From Phyllobacterium phragmitis (lineage in GTDB: Bacteria; Pseudomonadota; Alphaproteobacteria; Rhizobiales; Rhizobiaceae): a stretch of 64,000 nucleotides of DNA. Every line of letters starts with the position of its first letter. Positions within the stretch are counted from its first letter, which is position 1. The position numbers were made by a program, and so were the translations under genes. Positions 43,914 through 52,784 of this stretch are shown one piece after another. The DNA is taken from positions 104,873 through 168,872 of the forward strand of contig NZ_PVBR01000012.1 in assembly GCF_002980495.1 (NCBI RefSeq), in the 5' to 3' direction. The notes under the pieces were generated by a model, which made no database searches, had not been told where the DNA came from, and saw only the letters and a program-made list of their open reading frames with translations.

Positions 43914-45110
43914 ATGGAGATCAATAAGATAACGACGCCCTTCGGGCGGCGGCCGATATCGTTTGCCTTGCTGGCAAGTCAGATCGAGGCACAGGAAATC
44001 CCCCGGGGCAAGACAGCCGACAAATGGCGGATCTACCGTCGGCTTTGCGAAGGAAAGGCCATCATAGGCATTTCAGACCGCTCATTGGCCGTATTGAACG
44101 CGTTGCTGACCTTTTATCCTGAGACCGATCTGTCGCAGGAACACGGTCTCGTCGTCTTCCCGTCCAACGCACAGCTGGCGCTCAGGGCTCACGGCATGGC
44201 GGATACGACGCTGCGCCGCCATCTGGCCGCTCTGGTCGATTGCGGCCTGATCATCCGCCGCGACAGCCCGAACGGCAAGCGATATGCCCGCAGGGGCAGG
44301 GGAGGCGGCATTGACGAGGCTTTCGGCTTCTCCCTGGCGCCATTGCTGGCGCGAGCGGAGGAATTCGAACAGGCTGCAGAACAGGTCCAGGCCGAAAGCC
44401 GTGCTCTCAGGCTGACACGACAGCGCATCACACTATACCGCCGCGACATCCAGAAACTGATCGAAGCCGCCCAGCAGGAAGGCATCTGCGGCCATTGGGA
44501 TGTGTTGTGGAAACGGTTCAGAAGCATTGTCGAGGCAATTCCCCGTCGCGCCGTGATCGCTGATCTGGAGCCCATCGCGGCGAAATTGGCGGCACTCCGG
44601 CAGGATATAGACAAGCAGTTGGAATCACACATGAATGCTTCAGATATAAGCGGCAATGAGTCCCAGAATGGACGGCAGCAATCTAATTCAGATACAGAAA
44701 TCCTATTTGAATCTGACAAAAGCCTTGGAAAAGATTTGAAAAAGAAAACCGCTGACAATTGCCAAGCCACAGAGCCGTCGAGAACCTATCCGCTTGATCT
44801 CATTTTGAGAGCCTGTCCTGAAATCACCGATTATGCACCCGATGGTATCAACAATTGGCGTGATCTGATGATAACGGCCACGCAGGTCAAAGAATATCTC
44901 GGGATTTCACCGTCGGCCTATAGAGATGCCCTGCAAGCCCACGGCCAGGAGAACGTTGCTGTCATCATCGCCTGCATTCTCCAAAGGGCCCGGCATATCG
45001 GTTCCGCCGGCGGATATCTGCGTCGCCTGACGCAAAAGGCGCGGGAAGGGGAATTCTCGATGAGACCAATGATCATGGCCGCTTTGAAAGCCAACGGAAC
45101 CACAGCGTGA
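43914..45110 (+). CDS. repC: Replication initiator RepC
   Basis: 398 residues, a slightly short RepC. N-terminal MEINKITTPFGRRPISFALLASQ, LTFYPETDLSQEHGLVVFPSNAQLALRAHGMADTTLRRHL, and SPNGKRYARRGRGGGIDEAFGFSLAPLLARA are classical. The C-terminal part has ACPEITDY and AHGQENVAVIIACILQRARHI with SAGGYLRRLT. RepC initiates replication, usually at an origin inside its own gene. Here the AT-rich stretch around 44680-44770 is the likeliest origin. GAAGGTGAAGGAAA precedes the start. Confidence 0.93.
   Translation: MEINKITTPFGRRPISFALLASQIEAQEIPRGKTADKWRIYRRLCEGKAIIGISDRSLAVLNALLTFYPETDLSQEHGLVVFPSNAQLALRAHGMADTTLRRHLAALVDCGLIIRRDSPNGKRYARRGRGGGIDEAFGFSLAPLLARAEEFEQAAEQVQAESRALRLTRQRITLYRRDIQKLIEAAQQEGICGHWDVLWKRFRSIVEAIPRRAVIADLEPIAAKLAALRQDIDKQLESHMNASDISGNESQNGRQQSNSDTEILFESDKSLGKDLKKKTADNCQATEPSRTYPLDLILRACPEITDYAPDGINNWRDLMITATQVKEYLGISPSAYRDALQAHGQENVAVIIACILQRARHIGSAGGYLRRLTQKAREGEFSMRPMIMAALKANGTTA
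44680..44770. other. AT-rich segment in repC, possible replication origin
   Basis: A markedly AT-rich stretch (runs such as TCTAATTCAGATACAGAAAT and GATTTGAAAAAGAAAACC) inside an otherwise GC-rich gene. In characterised repABC replicons the origin is an AT-rich segment within repC. The limits are approximate. Confidence 0.4.
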
Positions 45111-45416
45111 ATGGCGGGATAACGGAAATCGGCGGATGCCGGTCAAGTTATCTTTCTGCTTTCGGTCCGGGAAGCCACGCCCAGAGTTCAACCCGTAGCC
45201 AGCATATGGGGCCGGCCACGGATCGCGAACCGCAGGAAGGGCCCGTTTTCTGTACGTGATTTCCGATATCGTCATCGAGAATCGAAGCCAATTGTGGTAT
45301 GCTGGTCAAAGGAAGCGACAAGGCAACATTATCGGTCGTTTTAGATACACGACAGGCAGTGCGGTTTTGGCCAATTCCGGTAGACTAAACTGCACATACA
45401 ATATAGGCTTTGCGGC
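45111..45416. other. Intergenic region after repC
   Basis: 306 bases; no gene, repeat or clear terminator recognised. Confidence 0.35.
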
Positions 45417-46370
45417 ATGGATTCGCTCTCCGTCGCCGCTGCTTCGACCGCCGTCGTACCCGCCACATTGCCGGGCTGGGCATCGTCGCGCGGGCGCGAT
45501 GTGACGGAAGCAGACGCCGCCTTCGCCGCCGGCATCGCCCTGAAAACATTGGACGATCTCGTTCGCTCGGAACCGGTCTGGGCCGGCTGCTGGCGCGCCC
45601 GCCAGGCCCTGAAATCTGCCGCGACGGCCGTGCGGCTGATGGGGCGGAGCGAGGACGAAGCAGCACTGCGCGACGCCGTGTTGCTCACCGCGCCGGGCGA
45701 CGACCCCGGACCGGCCGGCAAGGTGTTTTGGGCCTACAAAAGGATCGCCAGCCGAAAACCCGGCTTTTCGCCGAAGACCGTCAGCGAACTCACCGATTCG
45801 TTGGGCCTCGCCTGGGACGACGGCCTCGCCGCTGTCCTCGACCACGCCGACGCGGCGCTCCAGTTCGGCCGCCCGGCGCCTTTTGCAGCGGCGGAGCTGG
45901 TGACGGCGATTGTTGCTGATCGCCCGGATGCGGAGATGCTGGCCTGGGCGCTCGCCGACATGCTGATCGCCGCGATGCTGAAATGGGACCGTCCCGTGCC
46001 GCTGCTGATGGCCGAGCGCTATGGTCCGGCGTTACGGACCCTCGGCGGCAGGGGACGCCTCCGTCCCGGCGAGCCCGGCTTTCCGCGCGCCGTCTGCCTC
46101 GCTTTGGTTGAAGGGGCGGGCTGCGCCCTGCGCTCGGCGAATGAGATCGCCCGCCGCGCGGACGCGCTTCTCGTCGCGGCGCCGAAGGTGCGCACCAAGG
46201 GTGCTGGCGTCGTCATCCAAAAACTGCTCGAGGAAGACGCCGTGCCGGCGTCAGCGCCCGACAGCAATTTGTCCCGCTGGGCCGCGACCCGGCTGTTCGA
46301 GCGGCTGGAGAGCTTTGGCGCGGTGCGCGAGCTGTCCGGTCGCTCCTCGTTCCGGATTTTTGGGTTGTGA
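45417..46370 (+). CDS. DUF1403 family protein
   Basis: 317 residues, Ala- and Arg-rich: [73 protein letters not shown] and [24 protein letters not shown]. This matches DUF1403, found on plasmids of rhizobia and relatives, almost always directly before an ScpB-like gene, as here. Function unknown. Its stop overlaps the scpB-like start. Confidence 0.8.
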   Translation: MDSLSVAAASTAVVPATLPGWASSRGRDVTEADAAFAAGIALKTLDDLVRSEPVWAGCWRARQALKSAATAVRLMGRSEDEAALRDAVLLTAPGDDPGPAGKVFWAYKRIASRKPGFSPKTVSELTDSLGLAWDDGLAAVLDHADAALQFGRPAPFAAAELVTAIVADRPDAEMLAWALADMLIAAMLKWDRPVPLLMAERYGPALRTLGGRGRLRPGEPGFPRAVCLALVEGAGCALRSANEIARRADALLVAAPKVRTKGAGVVIQKLLEEDAVPASAPDSNLSRWAATRLFERLESFGAVRELSGRSSFRIFGL

Positions 46371-47104
46371 CGATGGCCGGACCGAGCGCAGCCAAAACCA
46401 GACGTCGGCAGGACAAGGATCGGCAACACGATGTGTTGTATGACTGTGAACTCGCGGACCTACCGCCGGAGCTGCGCTGGCGCGAATGGATGCTGCGCGT
46501 CGAGGCAGTGATTTTTGCCTCCGCCGAGCCGGTGAGGCGCGAGACCCTGGCCCGCGTCGTCGGAGAAGACTGCAGCATCGACCTGCTGATCGATGACCTC
46601 CAGGAAGAACTGCGCGATCGGCCGTATGAGCTGGTGTCGGTCGCCGGCGGCTGGCAGCACCGCACCCGGGTGCGTTTTGGCGACACCATTCTGGCATCCA
46701 CTGCGCCGACCCGCTCGGCCGCGGCGGCGCTCTCCGAGTTCGAGGCGATGGTGCTGATGGCGGTGGGATATTTCCAGCCGGTGACAAGGAGCGATTTATC
46801 GAAGATCTTCGGCAAGGAGGTGAGCCGCGACACCGTCGCCGAGCTCCGCGGCACAGGTTTCATCGCCGCTGGCCCACGCAGTCCAACACCGGGCGCGCCC
46901 TACACCTACGTGACGACCAAGCTTTTCCTCTCCGCCTTCGGAATGGAAACGCTGCGGGACCTCCTGAACATCGAGGCGCTCGAGGATGCCGGCCTACTCA
47001 ACAGAAACAGTGCATCTGCCGATGAAATGCCGGTTGTGACCAACAACAGCTCTGATGAAGACGAAGGCACGAGCGAGGACGACGTGGAATCTGCTGTTCT
47101 CTAA
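46367..47104 (+). CDS. scpB: ScpB-like segregation/condensation protein
   Basis: 245 residues. ScpB winged-helix pair: [26 protein letters not shown], the beta-wing [62 protein letters not shown] and [15 protein letters not shown]. An acidic tail follows. ScpB joins SMC complexes, but no scpA or smc is nearby, so this plasmid copy may act with DUF1403 on its own replicon. GTG 46367 overlaps the previous stop; ATG 46373 is the alternative. Confidence 0.85.
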   Translation: MTMAGPSAAKTRRRQDKDRQHDVLYDCELADLPPELRWREWMLRVEAVIFASAEPVRRETLARVVGEDCSIDLLIDDLQEELRDRPYELVSVAGGWQHRTRVRFGDTILASTAPTRSAAAALSEFEAMVLMAVGYFQPVTRSDLSKIFGKEVSRDTVAELRGTGFIAAGPRSPTPGAPYTYVTTKLFLSAFGMETLRDLLNIEALEDAGLLNRNSASADEMPVVTNNSSDEDEGTSEDDVESAVL

Positions 47105-47270
47105 TAGGTGCGGAGAAGCCTGACGCGATTGATGAAGTTCGGATCCCTTACACTTCTTCCAAAGCGAAACTGGTGCAAATAGCTGGTTATTAATTCTGAG
47201 CATCTTTCGTCATTTTGTACTTCCGGTCATTCTCGTGGTTCTCGGGAATCGAGAAGCTTAGCGGGGACCA

Positions 47271-47822
47271 ATGCAAAAATATCATATCGAACTTACAGAG
47301 GAGGAAGCTGACCTCCTGTCGAAGATTGATCTGCGCTCCCATCATCAAAACCATGATGAGGGGCGTGCGGCATATCTGGCAAACCAGGAGCCGATCCTCG
47401 CACTGTTCAAATCGCTTAGCGCACGCCGCGCCGTGCCAGATGTGCGCCTCAGCTACTGGAACGATGCCGACTATCGGTCGGGCCGCATTAAAGGGTCACG
47501 TAAGGGTCTCTTCGAACGCAACGGCTGTTCTGGCGCCGGCATCTATACGCATCCACATTTCCTTGAGCATCTCAGATATTTCTTGTTCGGCACAGAGCTT
47601 CCGGAGGTGGTTGTCGACGAGTTTGAAAAGAAAGTCGGTAATCCCGAGTGGGTCTCCTCGAGCGACATCGTCCCGATCGGCAAGACCGCCCGGGATCTGA
47701 CGCGCCGATATCGCCTCGATGTGTCTGCCGCGCCAGAAGAGTTTTTCAAGCTGTGCCTGGATATGGGTCTAGGTCTCAGCACGGCCCAGAGCGTGATGCA
47801 GTCCGTCAAACAGGTTCGATAA
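47271..47822 (+). CDS. Unrecognised 183-residue protein
   Basis: Starts MQKYHIELTEEEADLLSKIDLRSHHQNHDEG after GGGG at 47263. Contains LFERNGCSGAGIYTHPHFLEHLRYFLFGTELP and a C-terminal helix pair (FKLCLDMGLGLSTAQSVMQSV). No family recognised, no signal or membrane segment. Base composition is less GC-rich than the flanking DUF1403/ScpB genes. It precedes an AlbA_2-domain gene on the same strand by 165 bases, and could be part of an accessory or defence pair. Confidence 0.6.
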   Translation: MQKYHIELTEEEADLLSKIDLRSHHQNHDEGRAAYLANQEPILALFKSLSARRAVPDVRLSYWNDADYRSGRIKGSRKGLFERNGCSGAGIYTHPHFLEHLRYFLFGTELPEVVVDEFEKKVGNPEWVSSSDIVPIGKTARDLTRRYRLDVSAAPEEFFKLCLDMGLGLSTAQSVMQSVKQVR

Positions 47823-47987
47823 TCGAACGGCGGAACTCGCAATCCTGAACCATTACGGCTGGTACTGAAAGATTTCCAGTTCGACGGCCATGGCCTCCCT
47901 CAGGAGCTAGAGACACTGAATGTGCCATATTTTACAACCGCAAGCGACGAGCCTAATATCGTTCGCAAACATAGAGGCGAAGACTTG

Positions 47988-49094
47988 ATGATCGAGACGC
48001 CAACGAGAGAACGGATCGAAGGTCGGCGAATAGCCGAGGGAACGTTCTACGATTTCAAACGCGAGGTCGATCTCAACAAAAAACATCCAGGCGGCGGAAA
48101 ATCGGCCAAGGAACGGTTCATCGACGATGTCGTCGCTTTTCTGAACGGCGCAGGTGGCCATCTTATAATCGGAGTGAACGAGTCCGATGGCGTATGGGAG
48201 AGTTACGTCCCGATGGGTGGTGATCGGGAGAAGACCTGCAACAAGTTTCTACAGGTCATCCAGTCAAACATCCTTCCGTTGCCCACGAAAATCGATGTCG
48301 TGCCGATCGATGTACCTGGTGGATTCGTTCTCGACGTCCGGATACAGCCACAATGGCGAAAGCCGTTTCAGAACGCGATGTCAGGCGCGTTTTACGTCCG
48401 CGGCGGACCCCGAAACCGGGTTCTGACCGTCCCGGAAATACGGGAGTATTTCGCGGACGTCGAGAAAATGGAAACAGATCTTTCTCGCCTCTTTGAGGGC
48501 TTTCGACGTGATCTGTTTTCAACCGACCACCTGAACAGCATTGGGCGGATTTCACTTGGCCCTCTCGGAGGACTTTCTCACCGCGAGGACGATGATTCAG
48601 GGGCACGTTTGCTCTTGGGGGTATTGCCGCGACAGCACTATGATAGATTCAGACCCTGCTATGAAGCCTCGAAATCTTCACAGCGAGGGATCGCTGCGTT
48701 CAATGGTGGCTGGTACCCTCGCCTCAAAGGATGCGCAGGCGGGTTCGAAGCGTTAGCAACGCGCGAGCGGCTCTTCGTCGCGACAGACTGGCACATTCTA
48801 GGATGGGTGAAACATCCATTCGATTTCTCGAGAGAGCGTCCCGATATTTCGTCATTCGAAGAAAACCTACGGCGGTATCTTCGCTCCCTTGAGGAGTTCT
48901 TGAAGGAGGTGCACGTCGTTGGGCCTTACGCAATCACGTTTGCGATCGATGGGCTGGACGAGATCGATGGATGGTCAAGGCCGGGGATGTCATCGGAGAT
49001 AGGGGACAGCCGACCTTCGATCGTTGAAAATCTAGCCGATCTCCAGGTTCTTGGTGATTTCGTCACGCAGGTGAGGAGCGCGCTCTATTATTAA
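47988..49094 (+). CDS. AlbA_2 (Schlafen-like) domain protein
   Basis: 368 residues from ATG 47988 (390 from GTG 47922). The N-terminal AlbA_2/Schlafen core reads EGTFYDFKREVDL (the E-x5-K/E element), KERFIDDVVAFLNGAGGHLIIGVNESDG and GAFYVRGGPRNRVLTVPEIREYF. The rest (about 180-368) is a unique region. AlbA_2 proteins are putative nucleic-acid-binding or nuclease factors often found in mobile and antiviral contexts. Function here unproven. Confidence 0.75.
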   Translation: MIETPTRERIEGRRIAEGTFYDFKREVDLNKKHPGGGKSAKERFIDDVVAFLNGAGGHLIIGVNESDGVWESYVPMGGDREKTCNKFLQVIQSNILPLPTKIDVVPIDVPGGFVLDVRIQPQWRKPFQNAMSGAFYVRGGPRNRVLTVPEIREYFADVEKMETDLSRLFEGFRRDLFSTDHLNSIGRISLGPLGGLSHREDDDSGARLLLGVLPRQHYDRFRPCYEASKSSQRGIAAFNGGWYPRLKGCAGGFEALATRERLFVATDWHILGWVKHPFDFSRERPDISSFEENLRRYLRSLEEFLKEVHVVGPYAITFAIDGLDEIDGWSRPGMSSEIGDSRPSIVENLADLQVLGDFVTQVRSALYY

Positions 49095-49316
49095 TCTCTA
49101 TTCCGGAACAGTGGGTCCGTCGATGGGCTTCCTGATATCTGGACGTACGAGATTGACCGGGTCGATGACGAGGGCGACGGACCGGTGTCGGCACTTGAGT
49201 AACGAAAGGGGAGGCAATGGCGTCTGGACCACCATCGGTAAAATTTGTTTGCCCCGGAGTGCAAATTGTCTTTGACAAATAGCCGAACCGAGGCCACTGT
49301 CCCTAGTCCTTGGACA

Positions 49317-49898
49317 ATGGACACATGGATGAAAAGCCAAGATATCGTCGTCTTGCTGAAGCTTATCAGCTTGCAGGACCAGGAAATGGAAAAGGGTGGC
49401 GATCGATTACGAGCTGAATCGATTGGAGGCGACCCCTATTCCGTTCGCAATCTAGAGGCCTTACTCGGCATAAGCAAATCCGAGATCGGTTTGTCGATCA
49501 ACAGAAGCGTCTCTTCCGGAATTGCACGCAGGGACAATGATCTCAACGAGCCCCGACCCCGCCGGAAAAATCTCTTCGACTTCATCGTGCACGGGGTGAA
49601 ATTCGTTTTTCCAGCTTCGTCAGGCTCAATGCAGCGTGGTTTGCCGACGGCATTTGCAGCTCCGATGCTGCAAGACCTTCTGGTTAGCGCCGGCAGCTAT
49701 AATTACGTGTGGCCTTATCCAGAAGGAAGGGAAATTGGCCAAGCCATCGATCCACTTTTCAAGAGCGTTCCGGAAGCCGTTATAAAGGATGAGCATCTCT
49801 ACGAATATCTTGCATTGGTGGACGCGATAAGGCTCGGAAACCAGCGTGAAGTCGGATTTGCCACTAAACACCTCTCATTGAAGCTTTTGCACAGATGA
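49317..49898 (+). CDS. AbiEi-like regulator/antitoxin of a nucleotidyltransferase pair
   Basis: 193 residues beginning MDTWMKSQDIVVLLKLISL. A winged-helix-like N-terminus (SVRNLEALLGISKSEIGLSINRSVSSG) is followed by FIVHGVKFVFPASSGSMQRGLPTAFAAP and VWPYPEGREIGQAIDPLFKSVPEAV. Such proteins precede AbiEii-type nucleotidyltransferases, with the pair behaving like a toxin-antitoxin system. Its stop overlaps the next start (ATGA). ATG 49329 is an alternative start. Confidence 0.7.
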   Translation: MDTWMKSQDIVVLLKLISLQDQEMEKGGDRLRAESIGGDPYSVRNLEALLGISKSEIGLSINRSVSSGIARRDNDLNEPRPRRKNLFDFIVHGVKFVFPASSGSMQRGLPTAFAAPMLQDLLVSAGSYNYVWPYPEGREIGQAIDPLFKSVPEAVIKDEHLYEYLALVDAIRLGNQREVGFATKHLSLKLLHR

Positions 49899-50605
49899 CG
49901 GCGATCCGTGCACAGTTGCTGGACATGCTCAAGGCGGTAGCGACCGCGCTCGGCGACGATTTGCGCGACCGGTTGGTTTTCGTAGGCGGCTGCACGACGG
50001 CGCTCTTCATCACCGACCCGATTACGCTCGAAGACGTCAGGGCGACGGACGATATAGACCTCATTGTCGATCTCGCCGGACATGCGGAATGGGCCGCCCT
50101 CCAGGACGACCTGCGACAGAGGGGCTTCATGGAGGCGGCCGACGAAGCTGTGATTTGCCGAATGCGGCTCGGGCCATTGAAGGTAGACTTCATGCTTGAT
50201 GACGAAACGATCCTCGGTTTCAGCAATCGTTGGTATGCGGCCGGCATCGAGACCGCGGTTACCAGCACATTGGATGCTGGCCTCGAAATCAGGATTCTCA
50301 CGCCCGCCATATTCGTGGCAACCAAGCTCGAGGCTTTTGCCGGGCGCGGCCAGAACGACCTCTTCATGAGCCGAGATGCCGAAGACATCCTGCTGATCGT
50401 GGATGGGCGACCGGAGCTCGTAGAAGAGATCGCCGCGGCACCCGCAGAGGTCCGCGTGTTTATCAGCCAGGGTTTTCGAGATTTCCTCGGCCACCCGGAT
50501 TTCGACGATTTCCTGGACGGCAACCTTCGACAGCAGGGACGCGCAGCCGTCGTCAAGAAACGCTTTGTCGCAATTGGCAAGCACGACGGCGACAATGCGG
50601 ATTAG
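49895..50605 (+). CDS. AbiEii-like nucleotidyltransferase
   Basis: 236 residues. The nucleotidyltransferase core reads LVFVGGCTTALFITDP (GG motif) and ATDDIDLIVDL (DxD metal site), then LGPLKVDFMLDD with the third acid, and ILTPAIFVATKLEAFAGRGQNDLFMSRDAEDILLIVDGRPEL, typical of AbiEii/AbiGii enzymes. Members add nucleotides to tRNA or protein targets and act as toxins or abortive-infection effectors. Its last bases overlap the PP2C start at 50595. Confidence 0.8.
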   Translation: MTAIRAQLLDMLKAVATALGDDLRDRLVFVGGCTTALFITDPITLEDVRATDDIDLIVDLAGHAEWAALQDDLRQRGFMEAADEAVICRMRLGPLKVDFMLDDETILGFSNRWYAAGIETAVTSTLDAGLEIRILTPAIFVATKLEAFAGRGQNDLFMSRDAEDILLIVDGRPELVEEIAAAPAEVRVFISQGFRDFLGHPDFDDFLDGNLRQQGRAAVVKKRFVAIGKHDGDNAD

Positions 50606-51324
50606 CGTTCGATGGCAAAGCCAGGGCGGCAACAGGACCAAGGACAACCGGGATTGCGCGGGCATAGGGTTGGCTGGCGACTCCCTTCTGGCTGTCGTGG
50701 CCGACGGTTCAACGGCCGGCAAGGATAGCGGCCAGCTCGCCCAATGCCTGGTCCAGAATATCGTCGACTGGTTTGCCAGCACGAGTGGGACGGTGGGTGG
50801 GGGCAATCTATCCGGACAACTGCAGCAGATCCACGGTTCATTGGCCGGGAAATTTGCGCGTTCCTCGGCAAGCTACATGATTGTTGTCGTGCAACCGCAC
50901 GCACCCTTGCCTCGTCGGCTATGCGGGCGATTGCATCCTCGGCACGTTCGCCGATGGCGGAGCGATCAACTGGCTGACTGCGCCGGACACGCTCGCCAAC
51001 GCTCTCGCGGACATCCCTATCGAACAGCTGGCGAAGGAGCGCTCGCGGCACTTGCTGACGCGCAGCTTTCGGTCCCACGAGTTCATGCCCCCTGCTTTCC
51101 GGACCTTCGATAACAAACCCGCTCGACTTCTTATCGCTACCGACGGTTTTTGGGCCGAGTTGCCTCCCGAAGGTCAACTAGCTTTTCTTTCGGGAAGGGT
51201 CCCGCCTTTTATCGGTGAGCATGATGATCGAAGCGTCCTGGAGCTTGCATCAAGCGACCTTGCGAATACCGCGATGGAGCGAGTGGATGTCATGGGAGAC
51301 ATCTATCTGCAACGTAGTGTTTGA
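50595..51324 (+). pseudogene. Frameshifted PP2C-type protein phosphatase
   Basis: The first frame (from ATG 50595) gives GNRTKDNRDCAGIGLAGDSLLAVVADGSTAGKDSGQLAQ, the opening motifs of PP2C phosphatases (R-x-NRD and VADG). The matching remainder, CLVGYAGDCILGTFADGG, ARLLIATDGFWAELP and GEHDDRSVLEL (late DD metal pair), lies in the next frame from about 50881. A one-base shift near 50885-50905 joins them. The start overlaps the nucleotidyltransferase gene, so this was the third gene of that operon. Either it is now broken, or the shift is a sequencing error. Confidence 0.75.
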
Positions 51325-51474
51325 CCCAGCCGATTGGTCAGCGCTCTCAGCATTCGCCCCAGACATCAGTCTCCGCCGCCTAGTTAGCCTAACAGACAAA
51401 TCAACGCCTTAGCCGAATTATTAGGGGGGTGACAGTTCAGATCCCTTCAAGACCAAAAAGAGCAGCTGGGGCTT

Positions 51475-51696
51475 TCACTGCGGCAGATATGCCTCTGCTC
51501 CTGTGGTGATAATATCTTCTTCGCTGAGGTGCATATGCCAGTGCGAGTAGAGCACGAAGCGATCGCGGGAAAGCCCGATATCCTTCTTCAGGTGCCGATG
51601 AATAGCACTGAACGCCCGGTGCTCGCATCCGCCCCACACAATTCCTTCTGCCGTTTGGCGATTATCTTTTTGCTCGGTCTCAGTGCGAAGGGCCAC
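51475..51696 (-). pseudogene. C-terminal fragment of a siderophore-interacting protein
   Basis: The frame contains GIVWGGCEHRAFSAIHRHLKK and DRFVLYSHWH, followed by an acidic stretch. This is the end of the SIP (FAD-binding 9 / ViuB-like) family, where a W-x-GGE-type motif is followed by a helix and an aromatic GYW-like element. The FAD-binding N-terminal two thirds are missing; the LysR gene begins eight bases beyond. It is a truncated remnant. Confidence 0.6.
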
Positions 51697-51703
51697 AGCA
51701 TGC

Positions 51704-52600
51704 CTATGTATTTTCGACGCGCTTTAGCCCATGCTCTCCACAAAGCAATGCAAGCGTCTGATGCATGCGCGCGATAATCTCTGCACGCGGGGAAACCGTC
51801 CGTTCGATGATTCCGATCTGCCGGGTCAGTTGAGGTTCGCCGAAAGGCAGCCTGACGAGGTCGCGGTCTTCCGGTTCCTGAAGGGCAACATGAGGTACGA
51901 TCGAAACGCCCAGCCCTTGGCGGACGCAGGTCACGATCGAGCCGATGGTATCGATCTCGGCAATGTCCTGGGTCACGATCCCGAGACGGGAAATCTCGGT
52001 GTCGATGAGGTTCGCCAGCGGAACGGCGCTGCGAAAGCGGACATAGGGCGTCTCGTTCAGTAGCCTGAGGGGATTGGTTTGCCGGGTTCCTTTCGGAGCG
52101 ATCAGCCACAGAGGTTCCCGCAGGAACGGACTCCAACGCAAGGCGGCAGGAATACCCATGTGTTCGGCCACGATCGCGGCATCCAGCCGCCCGCCAGCCA
52201 CATCCGCAATTAAGGTCGAGGACAGCGAGATGCGCAAGCTCGTCTTGAGCTGCGGATACTGCGCACGCATCTGCACAATGGCGCGGGGCAAGAGGTTGAG
52301 CGCACTTGAGCGCACAGAGCCGATTATCAGCGTTCCGGCAATCCTTTCTCCCCTCAGGCTGGCCTTCGCATCTTCTTCTTCGCGCAGGATATTCTTGGCC
52401 ATTTCAAGCACTTGCATGCCTTGCGGCGTCAGCTTTGGTGGTCTGGACGTTCGATCGAAAAGCGTCGCGCCAAGTTCCGTTTCGAGGGCATGAACCTGTT
52501 GGCTCACTGCCGAGGGGGTGAGCCCCACGACGTCTCCGGCCTTGGCGAAAGTGCCGTGCGTGACAATCGCCACGATGGTTTTCAGTTGGCGCGTATCCAT
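51704..52600 (-). CDS. LysR-type transcriptional regulator
   Basis: 298 residues from ATG 52600. The LysR winged helix is at residues 1-60 (MDTRQLKTIVAIVTHGTFAKAGDVVGLTPSAVSQQVHALETELGATLFDR), followed by the periplasmic-binding-protein-like effector domain (GTLIIGSVRSSALNLLPRAI, GGRLDAAIVAEH, VRQGLGVSIVPHVAL). An upstream extension to 52657 is possible but not family-like. Divergent from the hydroxyacid dehydrogenase at 52785, so it probably controls the 52.8-63.3 kb catabolic locus. Confidence 0.88.
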   Translation of the reverse strand: MDTRQLKTIVAIVTHGTFAKAGDVVGLTPSAVSQQVHALETELGATLFDRTSRPPKLTPQGMQVLEMAKNILREEEDAKASLRGERIAGTLIIGSVRSSALNLLPRAIVQMRAQYPQLKTSLRISLSSTLIADVAGGRLDAAIVAEHMGIPAALRWSPFLREPLWLIAPKGTRQTNPLRLLNETPYVRFRSAVPLANLIDTEISRLGIVTQDIAEIDTIGSIVTCVRQGLGVSIVPHVALQEPEDRDLVRLPFGEPQLTRQIGIIERTVSPRAEIIARMHQTLALLCGEHGLKRVENT

Positions 52601-52784
52601 CGATATATCCAGTTTTGCTACATCTAATAACCAGAAATATTCGCTTTTGTGAAGCAATTCTATCCATTACCCCTTGTTAACGGGAGGATTGAGGTGCGCC
52701 GTCGGGAGCCGGCCGCCGATCCATATCCAGCAATTGAACAGATCGACACTCGCCTTTGAGGGCGCTTGTTTGGAGAAGCATGCG

